From Burkholderiales bacterium (GTDB lineage: Bacteria; Pseudomonadota; Gammaproteobacteria; Burkholderiales; Burkholderiaceae_E), in assembly GCA_027487815.1 (NCBI GenBank), contig JAIYCW010000017.1:124001-188000 (forward strand): a DNA stretch of 64,000 bases, written 5' to 3'. The notes beneath the pieces were generated by a model. The model worked only from the letters and a program-made list of their open reading frames with translations. It was not told the origin of the DNA and ran no database searches. A program made the translations under genes and the position numbers. Positions 36,261-44,578 of this stretch are shown one piece after another. How positions within the stretch are numbered: position 1 is the first letter of the stretch; every line of letters begins with the position of its first letter.

Positions 36261-36791
36261 CTAGTGAATTGCGCCAGCGCGGCGCGCTTTGCCAGCACGT
36301 GCCGGAGGATTACACAGGCCGCATACATAATCACCGGTCAGCTCGAACGTGTGATTGATGAACTGCCCTTTGCATCGGGTGCACGTGGTGAGACACAACA
36401 TGCTCGAGTCCACAAACTTGACCAAACGCCAAGCCCGGGTCACCGACAACAAAGCCTCCACCCCATGCGAGCGCACTTCGCTGGCATACAGCTGGTAGGC
36501 CTGCATCACGGCTTCAATCGTATCCAGATCACTGGTCTTGTTCAGATACTGATAGATATTGAAGAACAGGGATGAATGGATATTGGGCTGCCAGGACATA
36601 AACCAATCGGTCGAGAACGGCAGCTGCCCTTTAGATGGCGAGCGCCCGGTCACTTCCTTATATAACTTGAGCAGGCGCTCATAGGGCAAATCGGTTTCCG
36701 ACTGCAGCACCTGCAGGCGCGCCCCCAGATTAATCAGTGCAATGGCACGCTGAATCTGCTTGTTGTCCTGGACCAGGCTGCGGGCGGTCAT
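36261..36791 (-). CDS. flhC: Flagellar master transcriptional activator subunit FlhC
   Basis: DNA-binding subunit of the FlhD4C2 complex, 176 residues. N-terminal helices contain AIALINLGARLQVLQSETDL and GRSPSKGQLPFSTDWFM. The zinc site is present as two CxxC pairs (CTRC and CGLC) about 17 residues apart near the C-terminus. It overlaps flhD by 4 nt. Transcribed toward motA, 205 bp away. Confidence 0.96.
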   Translation of the reverse strand: MTARSLVQDNKQIQRAIALINLGARLQVLQSETDLPYERLLKLYKEVTGRSPSKGQLPFSTDWFMSWQPNIHSSLFFNIYQYLNKTSDLDTIEAVMQAYQLYASEVRSHGVEALLSVTRAWRLVKFVDSSMLCLTTCTRCKGQFINHTFELTGDYVCGLCNPPARAGKARRAGAIH

Positions 36792-37129
36792 GATGGCATC
36801 GCCTCACTGTAGCGGCCCGACATCAGGATGCTGGCGTGCAGCTTGCTGGCGCTGCCTTCTTCCACCGCCTCATTGCGGCTGCCGTGATCGGTCAGAAGCG
36901 ACCAGATCATCGAATCATCAAACCGGAAGCGAAACATCAACATATTGCTTGATGCCACTTTAAGTAACTGGCTCGGGGTCAACGCACCCAGCAAATCGGC
37001 CACTGGTTCGCTGATACCCAAGCGGAACAGGGCCTGGGCTTTATCCTGGCGCACCAGGTTCTGGGCAAGGATCAAATAGGAAAGGTTGGCTTCACGGATC
37101 TCGGTCAACAAGCGGCTGTCATCAATCAT
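36788..37129 (-). CDS. flhD: Flagellar master transcriptional activator subunit FlhD
   Basis: Partner of FlhC at the top of the flagellar hierarchy, 113 residues. Core helix sequence IREANLSYLILAQNLVRQDK followed by AQALFRLGISEPVADLLGAL is the standard FlhD signature. The Shine-Dalgarno AGGAG lies 10 nt before the ATG. A perfect CRP-type palindrome lies 43 bp upstream of the start codon. Confidence 0.96.
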   Translation of the reverse strand: MIDDSRLLTEIREANLSYLILAQNLVRQDKAQALFRLGISEPVADLLGALTPSQLLKVASSNMLMFRFRFDDSMIWSLLTDHGSRNEAVEEGSASKLHASILMSGRYSEAMPS

Positions 37130-37172
37130 TTTTTATGAACTCCTGAACTGGTGAAGCCAATGTAGCCAAGCA

Positions 37173-37188
37173 TGTGATGAACATCACA
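37173..37188. promoter_or_regulatory. CRP-type binding palindrome upstream of flhDC
   Basis: TGTGATGAACATCACA: both half-sites TGTGA and TCACA with the 6-base spacing of the CRP consensus, and perfectly palindromic in the 7-bp arms. Its centre is about 51 bp before the flhD start codon on the minus strand. cAMP-CRP control of flhDC is known in enterobacteria. Whether it activates or represses here depends on the unmapped transcription start. Confidence 0.7.
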
Positions 37189-37342
37189 GTCCTCTCATCG
37201 GCCGATTAAAGGCGAAATGCCCGTCAGTAGATCGGCGAAGCAAAACCGGCGGTGTTTTTTCCGCGATGAACGGCAACGCGCCACCTTTTGTAACGATCAG
37301 ATGACCGTTCGTGGGCTAATTGGCGAGCGCACGAGCGGTCGC

Positions 37343-37369
37343 TTAAGTGTTGTGCCGATGCTCCGATAA
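37343..37369 (+). promoter_or_regulatory. Sigma-28 promoter of the first flagellin gene
   Basis: TTAAGTGT (37343-37350), exactly 11 bases, TCCGATAA (37362-37369). Six of eight and seven of eight matches to the sigma-28 boxes, with exact spacing. Predicted start near 37376, giving a leader of about 120 nt before the fliC ATG. Confidence 0.8.
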
Positions 37370-37498
37370 CTTATCCATCGGGCTCATGCTCGTAACCCGC
37401 AAGCAACAGTTGATGCCTGCAACACGGGTTAACCGCTGGTTCCACCGGGCCAACGGCCAAGTGTAATGAGTGATTTAACTTAATTAACGGAGTAAGAG

Positions 37499-38320
37499 AT
37501 GACCCAGATTAATAGCAACCTGATGTCGATGTCCGCACAGCGCAACCTCATGGCCTCGCAAGACGGAATTGCAAATTCGATTCAGCGCCTGTCGACAGGC
37601 CTGCGCATCAATAGCGCCAAGGATGACGCTGCCGGTATGGCCATCGCATCGCGCATGACTTCGCAGCTTAAGGGCATGGAAATCGCCCAGCGCAATGCCA
37701 ACGACGCAGTGTCATTGGCTCAAACGGCTGAAGCCACGCTTGGCAAGGTTACCGACATGTTCCAGCGCATGCGCGAGCTGTCAGTCCAGTCCAACAACTC
37801 AACCCTGGGCACTGCAGACCGTGCCAACCTTGATCTGGAATTTCAGCAACTGGGTCAAGAGGTCGTCCGCACATTGGCCGGTACCCGCTTCAACGGCCTG
37901 GCCATCCTCGGCGCCAGTGCTGGTTCCTTGAGCTTCCAGGTGGGTGATCAGTCAACCGACACCATCAGCACCACAACCACACGCCTTGATAACCTTGCCG
38001 CAGTCACCAACGTAACTGGCGGCAACATCACCACGGCAGCCAATGCTGCAACCGCGATGGGTAACATCGATACAGCAATCACTACCATCAATACCCAGCG
38101 CGCCACCTACGGTGCCCTGCAAAACCGGTTTGAAGCCACGATTGCTAACCTCGGCGTGCAAATTGAAAGCCTGGGCGCATCACGTAGCCGCATCATGGAC
38201 ACTGACTACGCCAGCGAAACTGCCAACCTGACCCGCAATCAGGTGCTCCAACAGGCCGGTATCGCGATGCTCTCGCAGGCTAACCAGGCGCCCAATAGCG
38301 TACTGGCCCTGCTGCGTTAA
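37499..38320 (+). CDS. fliC: Flagellin (first copy)
   Basis: Filament subunit, 273 residues, a short flagellin with conserved D0/D1 ends (INSNLMSMSAQRNLMASQDG, RLSTGLRINSAKDDAAGMAI; C-terminus MLSQANQAPNSVLALLR). The centre (about 150-205) is a small Thr/Asn/Ala-rich segment with runs of Thr, which could be O-modified. GGAG lies 6 nt before the ATG. It differs clearly from the second copy at 41774 (276 residues), especially centrally. Followed by a strong terminator. Confidence 0.96.
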   Translation: MTQINSNLMSMSAQRNLMASQDGIANSIQRLSTGLRINSAKDDAAGMAIASRMTSQLKGMEIAQRNANDAVSLAQTAEATLGKVTDMFQRMRELSVQSNNSTLGTADRANLDLEFQQLGQEVVRTLAGTRFNGLAILGASAGSLSFQVGDQSTDTISTTTTRLDNLAAVTNVTGGNITTAANAATAMGNIDTAITTINTQRATYGALQNRFEATIANLGVQIESLGASRSRIMDTDYASETANLTRNQVLQQAGIAMLSQANQAPNSVLALLR

Positions 38321-38362
38321 TCTCGATCTGAGGACTAGCAAGCCCCTGGGCTTGCTACCCAC

Positions 38363-38407
38363 CGCCCACACCATTCGGCAGAAATGCCGGGGGGTGTGGG
38401 CGTTTTT
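38363..38407 (+). terminator. Strong factor-independent terminator after the first flagellin gene
   Basis: A 10-bp outer stem (CGCCCACACC 38363-38372 with GGTGTGGGCG 38393-38402) encloses an inner 5-bp stem CGGCA/TGCCG capped by a GAAA tetraloop (38381-38384), followed by five T. A small additional stem (CAAGCCC/GGGCTTG, 38339-38354) precedes it. It should stop most flagellin transcripts before the HAD gene. Confidence 0.9.
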
Positions 38408-38465
38408 CCGTGCTTTAAAGCCCTAAAGTTCGCCGTAATCTGGTTCACATATTCGTGGACCAGCT

Positions 38466-40907
38466 ATGTCAACCCAAACAAGATCCGATGCCCTTTCGAT
38501 TCGCGCCGACCAGTTAGCCCTGGCCCTGGAGCGCTTTGGTGCGGGCATCGAGGTGCTCTCGCTGGATTGCTTCGACACAATCATGTGGCGCTCCCTCTAT
38601 GCGCCGGTCGATCTGTTTTGCGAACTGCCCCAGGTATCGTTTCGGCAACGACTATTCGCTGAGGACCGGGCCCGGGCTCGTCGTAAAGTGGCCCGCGCTG
38701 GCGCAGAAGTCCGCCTTGCAGATGTTTATAAGCAGGCCGCACCGCACGCGAGCGAGTCTGTACAACGCACCATGTGCCAGGACGAGATCGCCGCTGAGAA
38801 GCAGCGCCTGTTTCCTTTCACACCCGCCCTTGAGCTGATTCAGGCTGCCCATCGTGCTGGCCTGAAAATCATTGTGGTCAGCGACACCTATCTGTCGAGG
38901 GCTGAACTCCGTGATCTCCTGCAGCATGTCATCGGGGAACAAACCGCGTCAATGATCAGCGAGATCTTTGTGTCTTGCGATGTTGGGGTTTCCAAATCAG
39001 GCGGATTGTTCGAATCGGTATTAAAGAGCCTGAGCATTTCCGCAGGAAAAATCCTTCATATCGGTGATAACTACGAGGCCGACCGCGAAGGCGCGCACCG
39101 CTTCGGCATTCGAGCGGTTCATCTGCAACAGTTTGATGCTCAGCTTGACGAGCAACTGCGCCTTGAAGCAGTCGCTGGTGGATTTTTCGATCCCAAGCTT
39201 CGCGTCAGCCGGGCCACCCGCCAGGTTCACCGTGCGCAGCTTGCAGTGGCGAGCTCCGGGCTAAGCAGTGACGCTGCACGGCTGGGATATAACGTGATCG
39301 GACCAATCATCGACGGGTTTGCACGCTGGGTCGATGCGCATATTGGTGCCTTGCAAGGCGCGGGCCATAAGGTGCGCCCGGTGTTTTTGCTGCGCGACGG
39401 TCATTTGCCGGAGCAGGGCTTTCAGAAGATTTCCAGTCATCCTGCCTGCCGTGCCGAATTAAGCCGATTTGCGGGATTTGCAAGCAGCTTCGTCGACGAA
39501 TCCAGCATCGTGGATTATCTGCAAGAGTTTGCACCAACCCGCCGATTTGATGCGGTGGCTCAACAGCTCCTGCTCACTCCGCAAGAAGCGCAAGCCGCCA
39601 TCGCAACAACCCGCGGAAGTAACCAGCCAGTGACCGCGTTTACACGGCATATTCTCCAAGCCGAGTTGCAGGCCAGAATCATTGAACGCTCAACACAGTT
39701 CGCCTCGCGCATGGCCGCGCACATTCAGGCTCAAAGCGGTTGCGAGCCAGGTGACACCGTCTTGCTGGTGGATCTCGGTTACGCTGGCACTGTGCAGGAT
39801 CGGGTGAGCCAGGTGCTTCAGCGCTTGCTCGGAGTCAAGGTTTTGGGCGCATACCTCGTACTGCGCGATATGCCCCAGTGGCAGCTCGATAAAGCGGCCA
39901 TGATTGGCCCGGCTCAATATGACCATCGGGTGATGGATGCCTTGGCGGCCTACATTGCCTTGCTCGAGCAAGTCTGCACCGTCGAACAAGCCTCTGTTGT
40001 TAACTACCAGCCTGATGGCGAGCCGATTCGCAAGGCCTCCGATCTCAAGGCAAATCAGAGCAGTGTACGCAGCGAGATTCAGTCTGCTTGCATGAACTAT
40101 ATTGTCGAGCGTCAATCGATACTGCGCGAAGCGCCCAATCAACCCGCTGATCTGCCCGGCACCACCCAAACCGCGTTTGCCAGCCTGGCCCGTTTGATGT
40201 TTCTGCCCAGCCGCCATGAGTTAGCGCTGATTGAGGGCTTCGAGCACGATGTCAATCTTGGGGTGAACGATACGGTGCGCATGTTTGATTCCGAGGCCGC
40301 ACGCAAGGGCTTGCTGGAGCGTGGCCTGTTTTACACCAACGACAATCCCAGGCAGTACCTGCCCGCTGAAATCCGCTCACAGGGCTTTGCTACAAGCCTG
40401 CTTTTGATGAGCCAACGGCGCCACGGATTTGATCTGCGGGCAGCTGATTTCGGACATTTTGCCGCTGATGTACCGGTGCTTCTCGCTAACGCCAAGACTG
40501 CCACCAGAGGCACTGCACAAGCTACTCCGACCCACGATGGTTATTGGCGCCTGAGTGTGCCGATTGGCCGCAATGAACTCGCGGTGGGCATTCATTTTGG
40601 TGCCATGGCCCAGGTGATTGAACTGCACAGCGTCCATATCGCACCGTCATCGAGATTCATGGCGCAAGGCGAGCAGGAGCGCCAGGTCAATGCGCGCAAT
40701 CGAGTGGTGTTTGACGCCGTAACTGAGTTGGCGCCCGATCTGCTTCGTTTCGAATCCGCAGAAAGCTTCATGTTCGTTGCACCAGGCGAGCCAGCCACCT
40801 CTGAACAGCTGCTCCACATTGTATTTCGCCCGATTGGCGCTGCGATTGCAGCTAGCCAGGCACCTACTGCAGTAGCAGCGCAACCTGCCGAGGAGATCGC
40901 ACAATGA
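38466..40907 (+). CDS. HAD-superfamily hydrolase domain protein (COG5610-like), candidate flagellin-modification protein
   Basis: 813 residues, no transmembrane helix or signal peptide. The N-terminal HAD domain (about 25-225) has all four motifs: LDCFDT (nucleophile Asp34), VVSDTYL (Ser139), Lys177 in VSKSGG, and HIGDNYEAD (Asp201, Asp206). Position +2 after the nucleophile is Phe rather than Asp. The rest (about 270-800) is less familiar. FLLRDGHLPEQ and VDLGYAGTVQDR are conserved in large HAD proteins of surface-polysaccharide and flagellar clusters. It overlaps the methyltransferase gene by 4 nt and sits between two flagellin genes. A role in glycan or flagellin modification is inferred from context only. 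Confidence 0.7.
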   Translation: MSTQTRSDALSIRADQLALALERFGAGIEVLSLDCFDTIMWRSLYAPVDLFCELPQVSFRQRLFAEDRARARRKVARAGAEVRLADVYKQAAPHASESVQRTMCQDEIAAEKQRLFPFTPALELIQAAHRAGLKIIVVSDTYLSRAELRDLLQHVIGEQTASMISEIFVSCDVGVSKSGGLFESVLKSLSISAGKILHIGDNYEADREGAHRFGIRAVHLQQFDAQLDEQLRLEAVAGGFFDPKLRVSRATRQVHRAQLAVASSGLSSDAARLGYNVIGPIIDGFARWVDAHIGALQGAGHKVRPVFLLRDGHLPEQGFQKISSHPACRAELSRFAGFASSFVDESSIVDYLQEFAPTRRFDAVAQQLLLTPQEAQAAIATTRGSNQPVTAFTRHILQAELQARIIERSTQFASRMAAHIQAQSGCEPGDTVLLVDLGYAGTVQDRVSQVLQRLLGVKVLGAYLVLRDMPQWQLDKAAMIGPAQYDHRVMDALAAYIALLEQVCTVEQASVVNYQPDGEPIRKASDLKANQSSVRSEIQSACMNYIVERQSILREAPNQPADLPGTTQTAFASLARLMFLPSRHELALIEGFEHDVNLGVNDTVRMFDSEAARKGLLERGLFYTNDNPRQYLPAEIRSQGFATSLLLMSQRRHGFDLRAADFGHFAADVPVLLANAKTATRGTAQATPTHDGYWRLSVPIGRNELAVGIHFGAMAQVIELHSVHIAPSSRFMAQGEQERQVNARNRVVFDAVTELAPDLLRFESAESFMFVAPGEPATSEQLLHIVFRPIGAAIAASQAPTAVAAQPAEEIAQ

Positions 40908-41740
40908 GTCAGCTGCTGATTCATTCCATGAACGAATTTGCTTCCATCATCCTGCCAGCGCTTGAAAAGGCCGGGGTCAAGGATGTGGTTGAAATTGGTG
41001 CCGAACACGGCGGGCTGAGCAAAACCCTCGCGGCCTATGTTCAGGCTCACAACGGTTGCCTCACTACCATTGATCCCGCGCCCTCTGAACAATTCAGGCA
41101 GTGGGCTGCAAGCAATGGCATCGTTAACCATATCGAAACCACCAGCCTCGAAGCATTACGCGAACCCTTAAAGGCTCAAGCGTGGTTCATTGATGGCGAC
41201 CATAACTGGTATTCGGTTTACCACGAACTCCATGCCATTCGCGCCCAGTGCCTGCGGCAATCTGCCCCGCTTCTGGCCTTTGTGCATGACGTGGGCTGGC
41301 CCAGCGCACGACGTGACAGTTATTACAACCCGGCGACTGTGCCTGAAGAATTCCGGCAGCCGCATAGCTATGAAGGCGGAGCGATCCCGGGGTATCCAGG
41401 CCTGCTCGCCCATCGTGGTTTTCGTGGCGCAGGCGCCTTTGCATTTGCTTTGCAGGAAGGCGGCCCGTACAACGGCGTACTCACTGCAGTGGAAGATTTT
41501 GTAAGCGATTGCGCAGGCGAGCAACAGGCTTTTGCCTGGGCCTTTATTCCCGGAGTCTTCGGCCTGGGGGTGCTGTTTGACCCACTTGCGCCCTGGGCCG
41601 GCTCACTTTCCGATCTGCTCGCGCCCCTGCATGAGCATCCCTTGTTACAGACCCTCGAAACCAACCGCCTGGCCAATTACCTGAAAGTCCTTGATTGGCA
41701 GGACCAGGCATCGGCGAGCACCTTGCACGCCGCAATTTAA
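40904..41740 (+). CDS. Class I SAM-dependent methyltransferase, candidate flagellin-modification enzyme
   Basis: 278 residues. SAM-binding motif I is VVEIGAEHGGLSK (Glu30, Gly32, Gly36); the ribose-binding acid is Asp57 in LTTIDPA; FIDGDHNWYSVYHEL (95-109) is typical of the Methyltransf_24-like group. The start overlaps the HAD gene (ATGA), so the two are translationally coupled. The second flagellin gene begins 33 bp downstream on the same strand. The substrate (a sugar, a nucleotide-sugar or flagellin itself) is not visible. Not related to the enteric flagellin lysine methylase FliB. Confidence 0.78.
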   Translation: MSQLLIHSMNEFASIILPALEKAGVKDVVEIGAEHGGLSKTLAAYVQAHNGCLTTIDPAPSEQFRQWAASNGIVNHIETTSLEALREPLKAQAWFIDGDHNWYSVYHELHAIRAQCLRQSAPLLAFVHDVGWPSARRDSYYNPATVPEEFRQPHSYEGGAIPGYPGLLAHRGFRGAGAFAFALQEGGPYNGVLTAVEDFVSDCAGEQQAFAWAFIPGVFGLGVLFDPLAPWAGSLSDLLAPLHEHPLLQTLETNRLANYLKVLDWQDQASASTLHAAI

Positions 41741-41773
41741 GCCCACTGCCAATTTACCTTAGGAGTTATTACC

Positions 41774-42604
41774 ATGTCCCAAATCATCAATACCAACCTG
41801 CCTTCACTCAACGCGCAACGCAACATTTCCCAGAGCAATACGGCTTTGGCCCAGGCAGTGCAGCGCCTTTCAAGCGGCCTGCGAGTCAATAGCGCAAAAG
41901 ATGACGCTGCCGGCATGGCGATTGCCGATCGCATGGACGCGCAAGTTCGCGGCATGTCGGTTGCGATGCGCAATGCCAACGACGGCATCTCCATGGCGCA
42001 AGTTGCCGAAGGCGCACTTGGCACCTTGAGCGATATGCTGCAGCGTATGCGCGAGCTCGCAGTGCAGTCTTCCAATGCCACCAACGGCACAGGCGACCGT
42101 GCCAATCTGAACACCGAATTCCAGCAACTGATCCAGGAAATGAACCGTACGCTGAACGGCACACGCTTCAACGGCCTGGCGATTCTCGCGGGCAGCGCCG
42201 GCAGCCAGACCTTCCAGATTGGCGCAGGCACCAGTGCCAATGACACGTTGACCATCACCAGCACAAACGTTGCAACCAACGCAGCAATTACCACATTAAG
42301 CGCCAATTCGATCGGAACTGCTGCCAATGCCACGACATCGATTGGCTCAATTGATGCGGTGCTGGATCTGATCAACACCGAGCGAGCCACCTGGGGTGCA
42401 GTTCAGAACCGTTTTGAAGCGGTAATCCAGAATCTGTCGGTCGGAGTTGAGAACCAGACTGCGGCCCGCAGCCGAATCATGGATGCTGACTTTGCAGCTG
42501 AAACCGCAGCACTGACCCGCGCTCAGGTTTTGCAGCAGGCTGGCACTGCGATGCTGGCCCAGGCCAACCAGATTCCCCAGAATGTGTTGTCGCTGCTCCG
42601 ATAA
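41774..42604 (+). CDS. fliC: Flagellin (second copy)
   Basis: 276 residues, paralogue of the gene at 37499. N-terminus SQIINTNLPSLNAQRNISQS, RLSSGLRVNSAKDDAAGMAI; C-terminus AMLAQANQIPQNVLSLLR. The middle (about 150-205) is Thr/Asn/Ala-rich and different from copy one. AGGAG lies 8 nt before the ATG. No sigma-28 site precedes it, so it probably depends on transcription through the HAD-methyltransferase genes, or on a promoter inside the methyltransferase gene. The symbol denotes the family; which copy is dominant is unknown. Confidence 0.95.
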   Translation: MSQIINTNLPSLNAQRNISQSNTALAQAVQRLSSGLRVNSAKDDAAGMAIADRMDAQVRGMSVAMRNANDGISMAQVAEGALGTLSDMLQRMRELAVQSSNATNGTGDRANLNTEFQQLIQEMNRTLNGTRFNGLAILAGSAGSQTFQIGAGTSANDTLTITSTNVATNAAITTLSANSIGTAANATTSIGSIDAVLDLINTERATWGAVQNRFEAVIQNLSVGVENQTAARSRIMDADFAAETAALTRAQVLQQAGTAMLAQANQIPQNVLSLLR

Positions 42605-42630
42605 GCTCGAAATAGCGGCATAAAATCTTC

Positions 42631-42657
42631 TAAAGCCTGGCCTTGGGCTGCCGATAA
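42631..42657 (+). promoter_or_regulatory. Sigma-28 promoter of fliD
   Basis: TAAA at 42631-42634, 15 bases, then a perfect GCCGATAA at 42650-42657. This is a full match to the core consensus TAAA-N15-GCCGATAA and the best sigma-28 site in the window. Predicted start near 42664, about 23 nt before the fliD ATG. Confidence 0.92.
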
Positions 42658-42686
42658 GCTGAATAAGACTTGGAGTAGCTCAAATC

Positions 42687-44096
42687 ATGGCCACAGTAGG
42701 TTCCAGCAGTATTGACGTCAACGGGATTGTTTCCCAGTTGATGCAGGTAGAGCGTCGCCCGATCACATTATTGAATCGGAACATCAGCGGCATTACTACC
42801 CAGCTCTCCAGCTTCGGCAAGCTCCAGTCGAGCTTGTCGGCTTTTCAGGATGCCGCCCGCACACTCAATCGCACCGACACCTGGAACGCTGCCAAAGGCA
42901 CCAGCGGAGATCCTGCTTCAGTTGAGGTTACGGCAGGCGCCGGGGCGGGCACTGGCAAATACGCTGTAAATGTTTCCAGACTGGCGCAAAGCCAATCGCT
43001 CGCAAGTGGCAGCTTTACGGATTCAAGCGCCGTAGTGGGTGGTGGAAGCCTGCAAATCACCCTGGGCACCATCGGGACCAATGGTGTGGGCTTTACACCG
43101 GACGCGACCAAAACGCCCACCAGCATCACGATTGCGGCAGGCTCGACGCTGGCGCAGGTTCGTGATGCGATCAATAGCAGCTCGGCCGGCGTATCCGCTT
43201 CGCTGGTCAATGATGCTTCGGGTTCGCGGCTGGTGATGCGCTCCAGGGATAGTGGCGCGCTGGCTGGCTTTCGGATCGATGTTACTGACGATGATGGTTC
43301 GAATACCAACGCTTCCGGGCTGTCACGGTTTGCCTTCAATCCACTGATTGCCACCGGTGCCGGACGCAACATGAGCTTGAGCAGTCAGGGTCAGGATGCC
43401 GAATTTACCCTGGATGGCTTGCCACTCACCTCAAAATCCAATCAGGTTGAAGGTGTTGTTGATGGCCTGACGCTGAATCTCAAAAAGGTTACCACCTCTG
43501 AGGTGGCATTGACCGTCGAAACCGACAAGACCAGCATCCGAAGTAATGTCGACAAGTTTGTGAAGGCCTATAACGACCTGAACAAGCTGCTCCAGGATTC
43601 CACCAAGTACGACGAAGCAACCAAAACGGCCGGGGCGCTGCAGGGCAACCGGACCGTGCTGACGATGCAATCCCAGATTCGCTCGGAGATGCAGGCCATG
43701 ATGGGCACCGGGTCACTGACCCGACTCACTGATGCTGGCATCACATTTCAGCGCGATGGCTCCCTGGCTGTGGACGACACCAAGTTCAACAGCGCAGCCA
43801 ACACGCCTGCCAACCTGAAAACACTGTTTTCGAACAACGACGCTTCAGTCAACGCCAATCGCGGAATTGCCCGCAGGCTCGACACCCTTCTGACCGGATT
43901 GCTCGGTACGGACGGCGCGGTCAGCACAGCGCAAGAGAGCCTGAAATCACGTCAAACCTCGATTGAGAGTCAACGCTCACGCATTGAATCGCGCCTGGTG
44001 GATATCGAGGCCCGCTTGCGTCGTCAGTACACCAATCTGGATGCCACGGTTTCAGGCATGAGTTCACAGCTTGCCCAGGTTCAAAGGCTTGGATAA
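42687..44096 (+). CDS. fliD: Flagellar filament-capping protein FliD (HAP2)
   Basis: Cap protein that folds flagellin at the filament tip, 469 residues. N-terminus SSIDVNGIVSQLMQVERRPI and a C-terminal coiled coil (SQRSRIESRLVDIEARLRRQ then YTNLDATVSGMSSQLAQVQR) are FliD hallmarks. The middle is Thr/Ser/Gly-rich. It has its own sigma-28 promoter, and a second one for fliS follows immediately. Confidence 0.95.
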   Translation: MATVGSSSIDVNGIVSQLMQVERRPITLLNRNISGITTQLSSFGKLQSSLSAFQDAARTLNRTDTWNAAKGTSGDPASVEVTAGAGAGTGKYAVNVSRLAQSQSLASGSFTDSSAVVGGGSLQITLGTIGTNGVGFTPDATKTPTSITIAAGSTLAQVRDAINSSSAGVSASLVNDASGSRLVMRSRDSGALAGFRIDVTDDDGSNTNASGLSRFAFNPLIATGAGRNMSLSSQGQDAEFTLDGLPLTSKSNQVEGVVDGLTLNLKKVTTSEVALTVETDKTSIRSNVDKFVKAYNDLNKLLQDSTKYDEATKTAGALQGNRTVLTMQSQIRSEMQAMMGTGSLTRLTDAGITFQRDGSLAVDDTKFNSAANTPANLKTLFSNNDASVNANRGIARRLDTLLTGLLGTDGAVSTAQESLKSRQTSIESQRSRIESRLVDIEARLRRQYTNLDATVSGMSSQLAQVQRLG

Positions 44097-44118
44097 GCAT
44101 TTTGAACGCCGATAGCTC

Positions 44119-44145
44119 TCAAGCCCTGCAATCTTGAACCGATAA
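44119..44145 (+). promoter_or_regulatory. Sigma-28 promoter of fliS
   Basis: TCAA (44119-44122), 15 bases, ACCGATAA (44138-44145). One mismatch in each box and exact spacing. Predicted start near 44152, about 28 nt before the fliS ATG at 44180, which excludes the in-frame upstream TTG at 44147 as start. Confidence 0.8.
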
Positions 44146-44179
44146 CTTGGTATCAGGGTTGATTGTGGAGCGAGTTCAA

Positions 44180-44578
44180 ATGTTTGCCGCCTATCAAAAT
44201 GCTGCCGCCTCATACCGGGGTTTGGCTGCTGAAACCGGGGTCACCGATGCATCACCGCATCAGTTGATCGCCATGCTTTATGACGGCGCCATCGGTGCAA
44301 TACAAACCGCGCTGTACGCATTGAACAGTGGGGATATTGCTGGCCGTGGCACCGCCATCACCAAAGCAATCCGCATCATCAACGAAGGCCTTAAGGCTAG
44401 CCTGGATCCGCGCGGTGGCGAGATTAGTGTCAATCTTGGCTCGCTTTACGACTACGCGACCAAACGCTTGCTGCATGCCAACTTGCATGCTGATGCGAAA
44501 GCCCTTGAGGAAGTGATTCAAGTGATCAACCAGTTGCGTGAAGGATGGCGCGGCATCGGACCCCAAGCCAGACAATGA
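44180..44578 (+). CDS. fliS: Flagellin export chaperone FliS
   Basis: Binds the flagellin C-terminus before export, 132 residues. The ATG at 44180 is chosen because it follows the sigma-28 start and has GGAG 9 nt upstream; it gives the typical N-terminus MFAAYQNAAASYRGLAAETG. The core DASPHQLIAMLYDGAIGAIQ is highly conserved. It overlaps the fliT-like gene (ATGA). Confidence 0.94.
   Translation: MFAAYQNAAASYRGLAAETGVTDASPHQLIAMLYDGAIGAIQTALYALNSGDIAGRGTAITKAIRIINEGLKASLDPRGGEISVNLGSLYDYATKRLLHANLHADAKALEEVIQVINQLREGWRGIGPQARQ

Larger units (their letters stand above)
37130..37498. other. Divergent regulatory region between flhD and the first flagellin gene
   Basis: 369 bp without a gene. 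It holds the flhDC upstream region with a CRP-type palindrome (37173-37188), the sigma-28 promoter of fliC (37343-37369) and a leader of about 120 nt for fliC. The leader contains a 7-bp inverted repeat, TAACCCG (37393-37399) and CGGGTTA (37425-37431), around a 25-base loop. I see no convincing sigma-70 promoter for flhDC. Confidence 0.7.

Noticed and set aside
38424-38439. TAAAGTTC directly followed by GCCGTAAT before the HAD gene
   Set aside because: Looks like both sigma-28 boxes, but there is no spacer between them and the -10 is degenerate. Not a usable promoter in this form.
37499-42604. The two flagellin genes as a recent tandem duplication or assembly artefact
   Set aside because: They differ throughout the centre and at many positions in the conserved ends and are separated by unrelated genes, so they are old paralogues.
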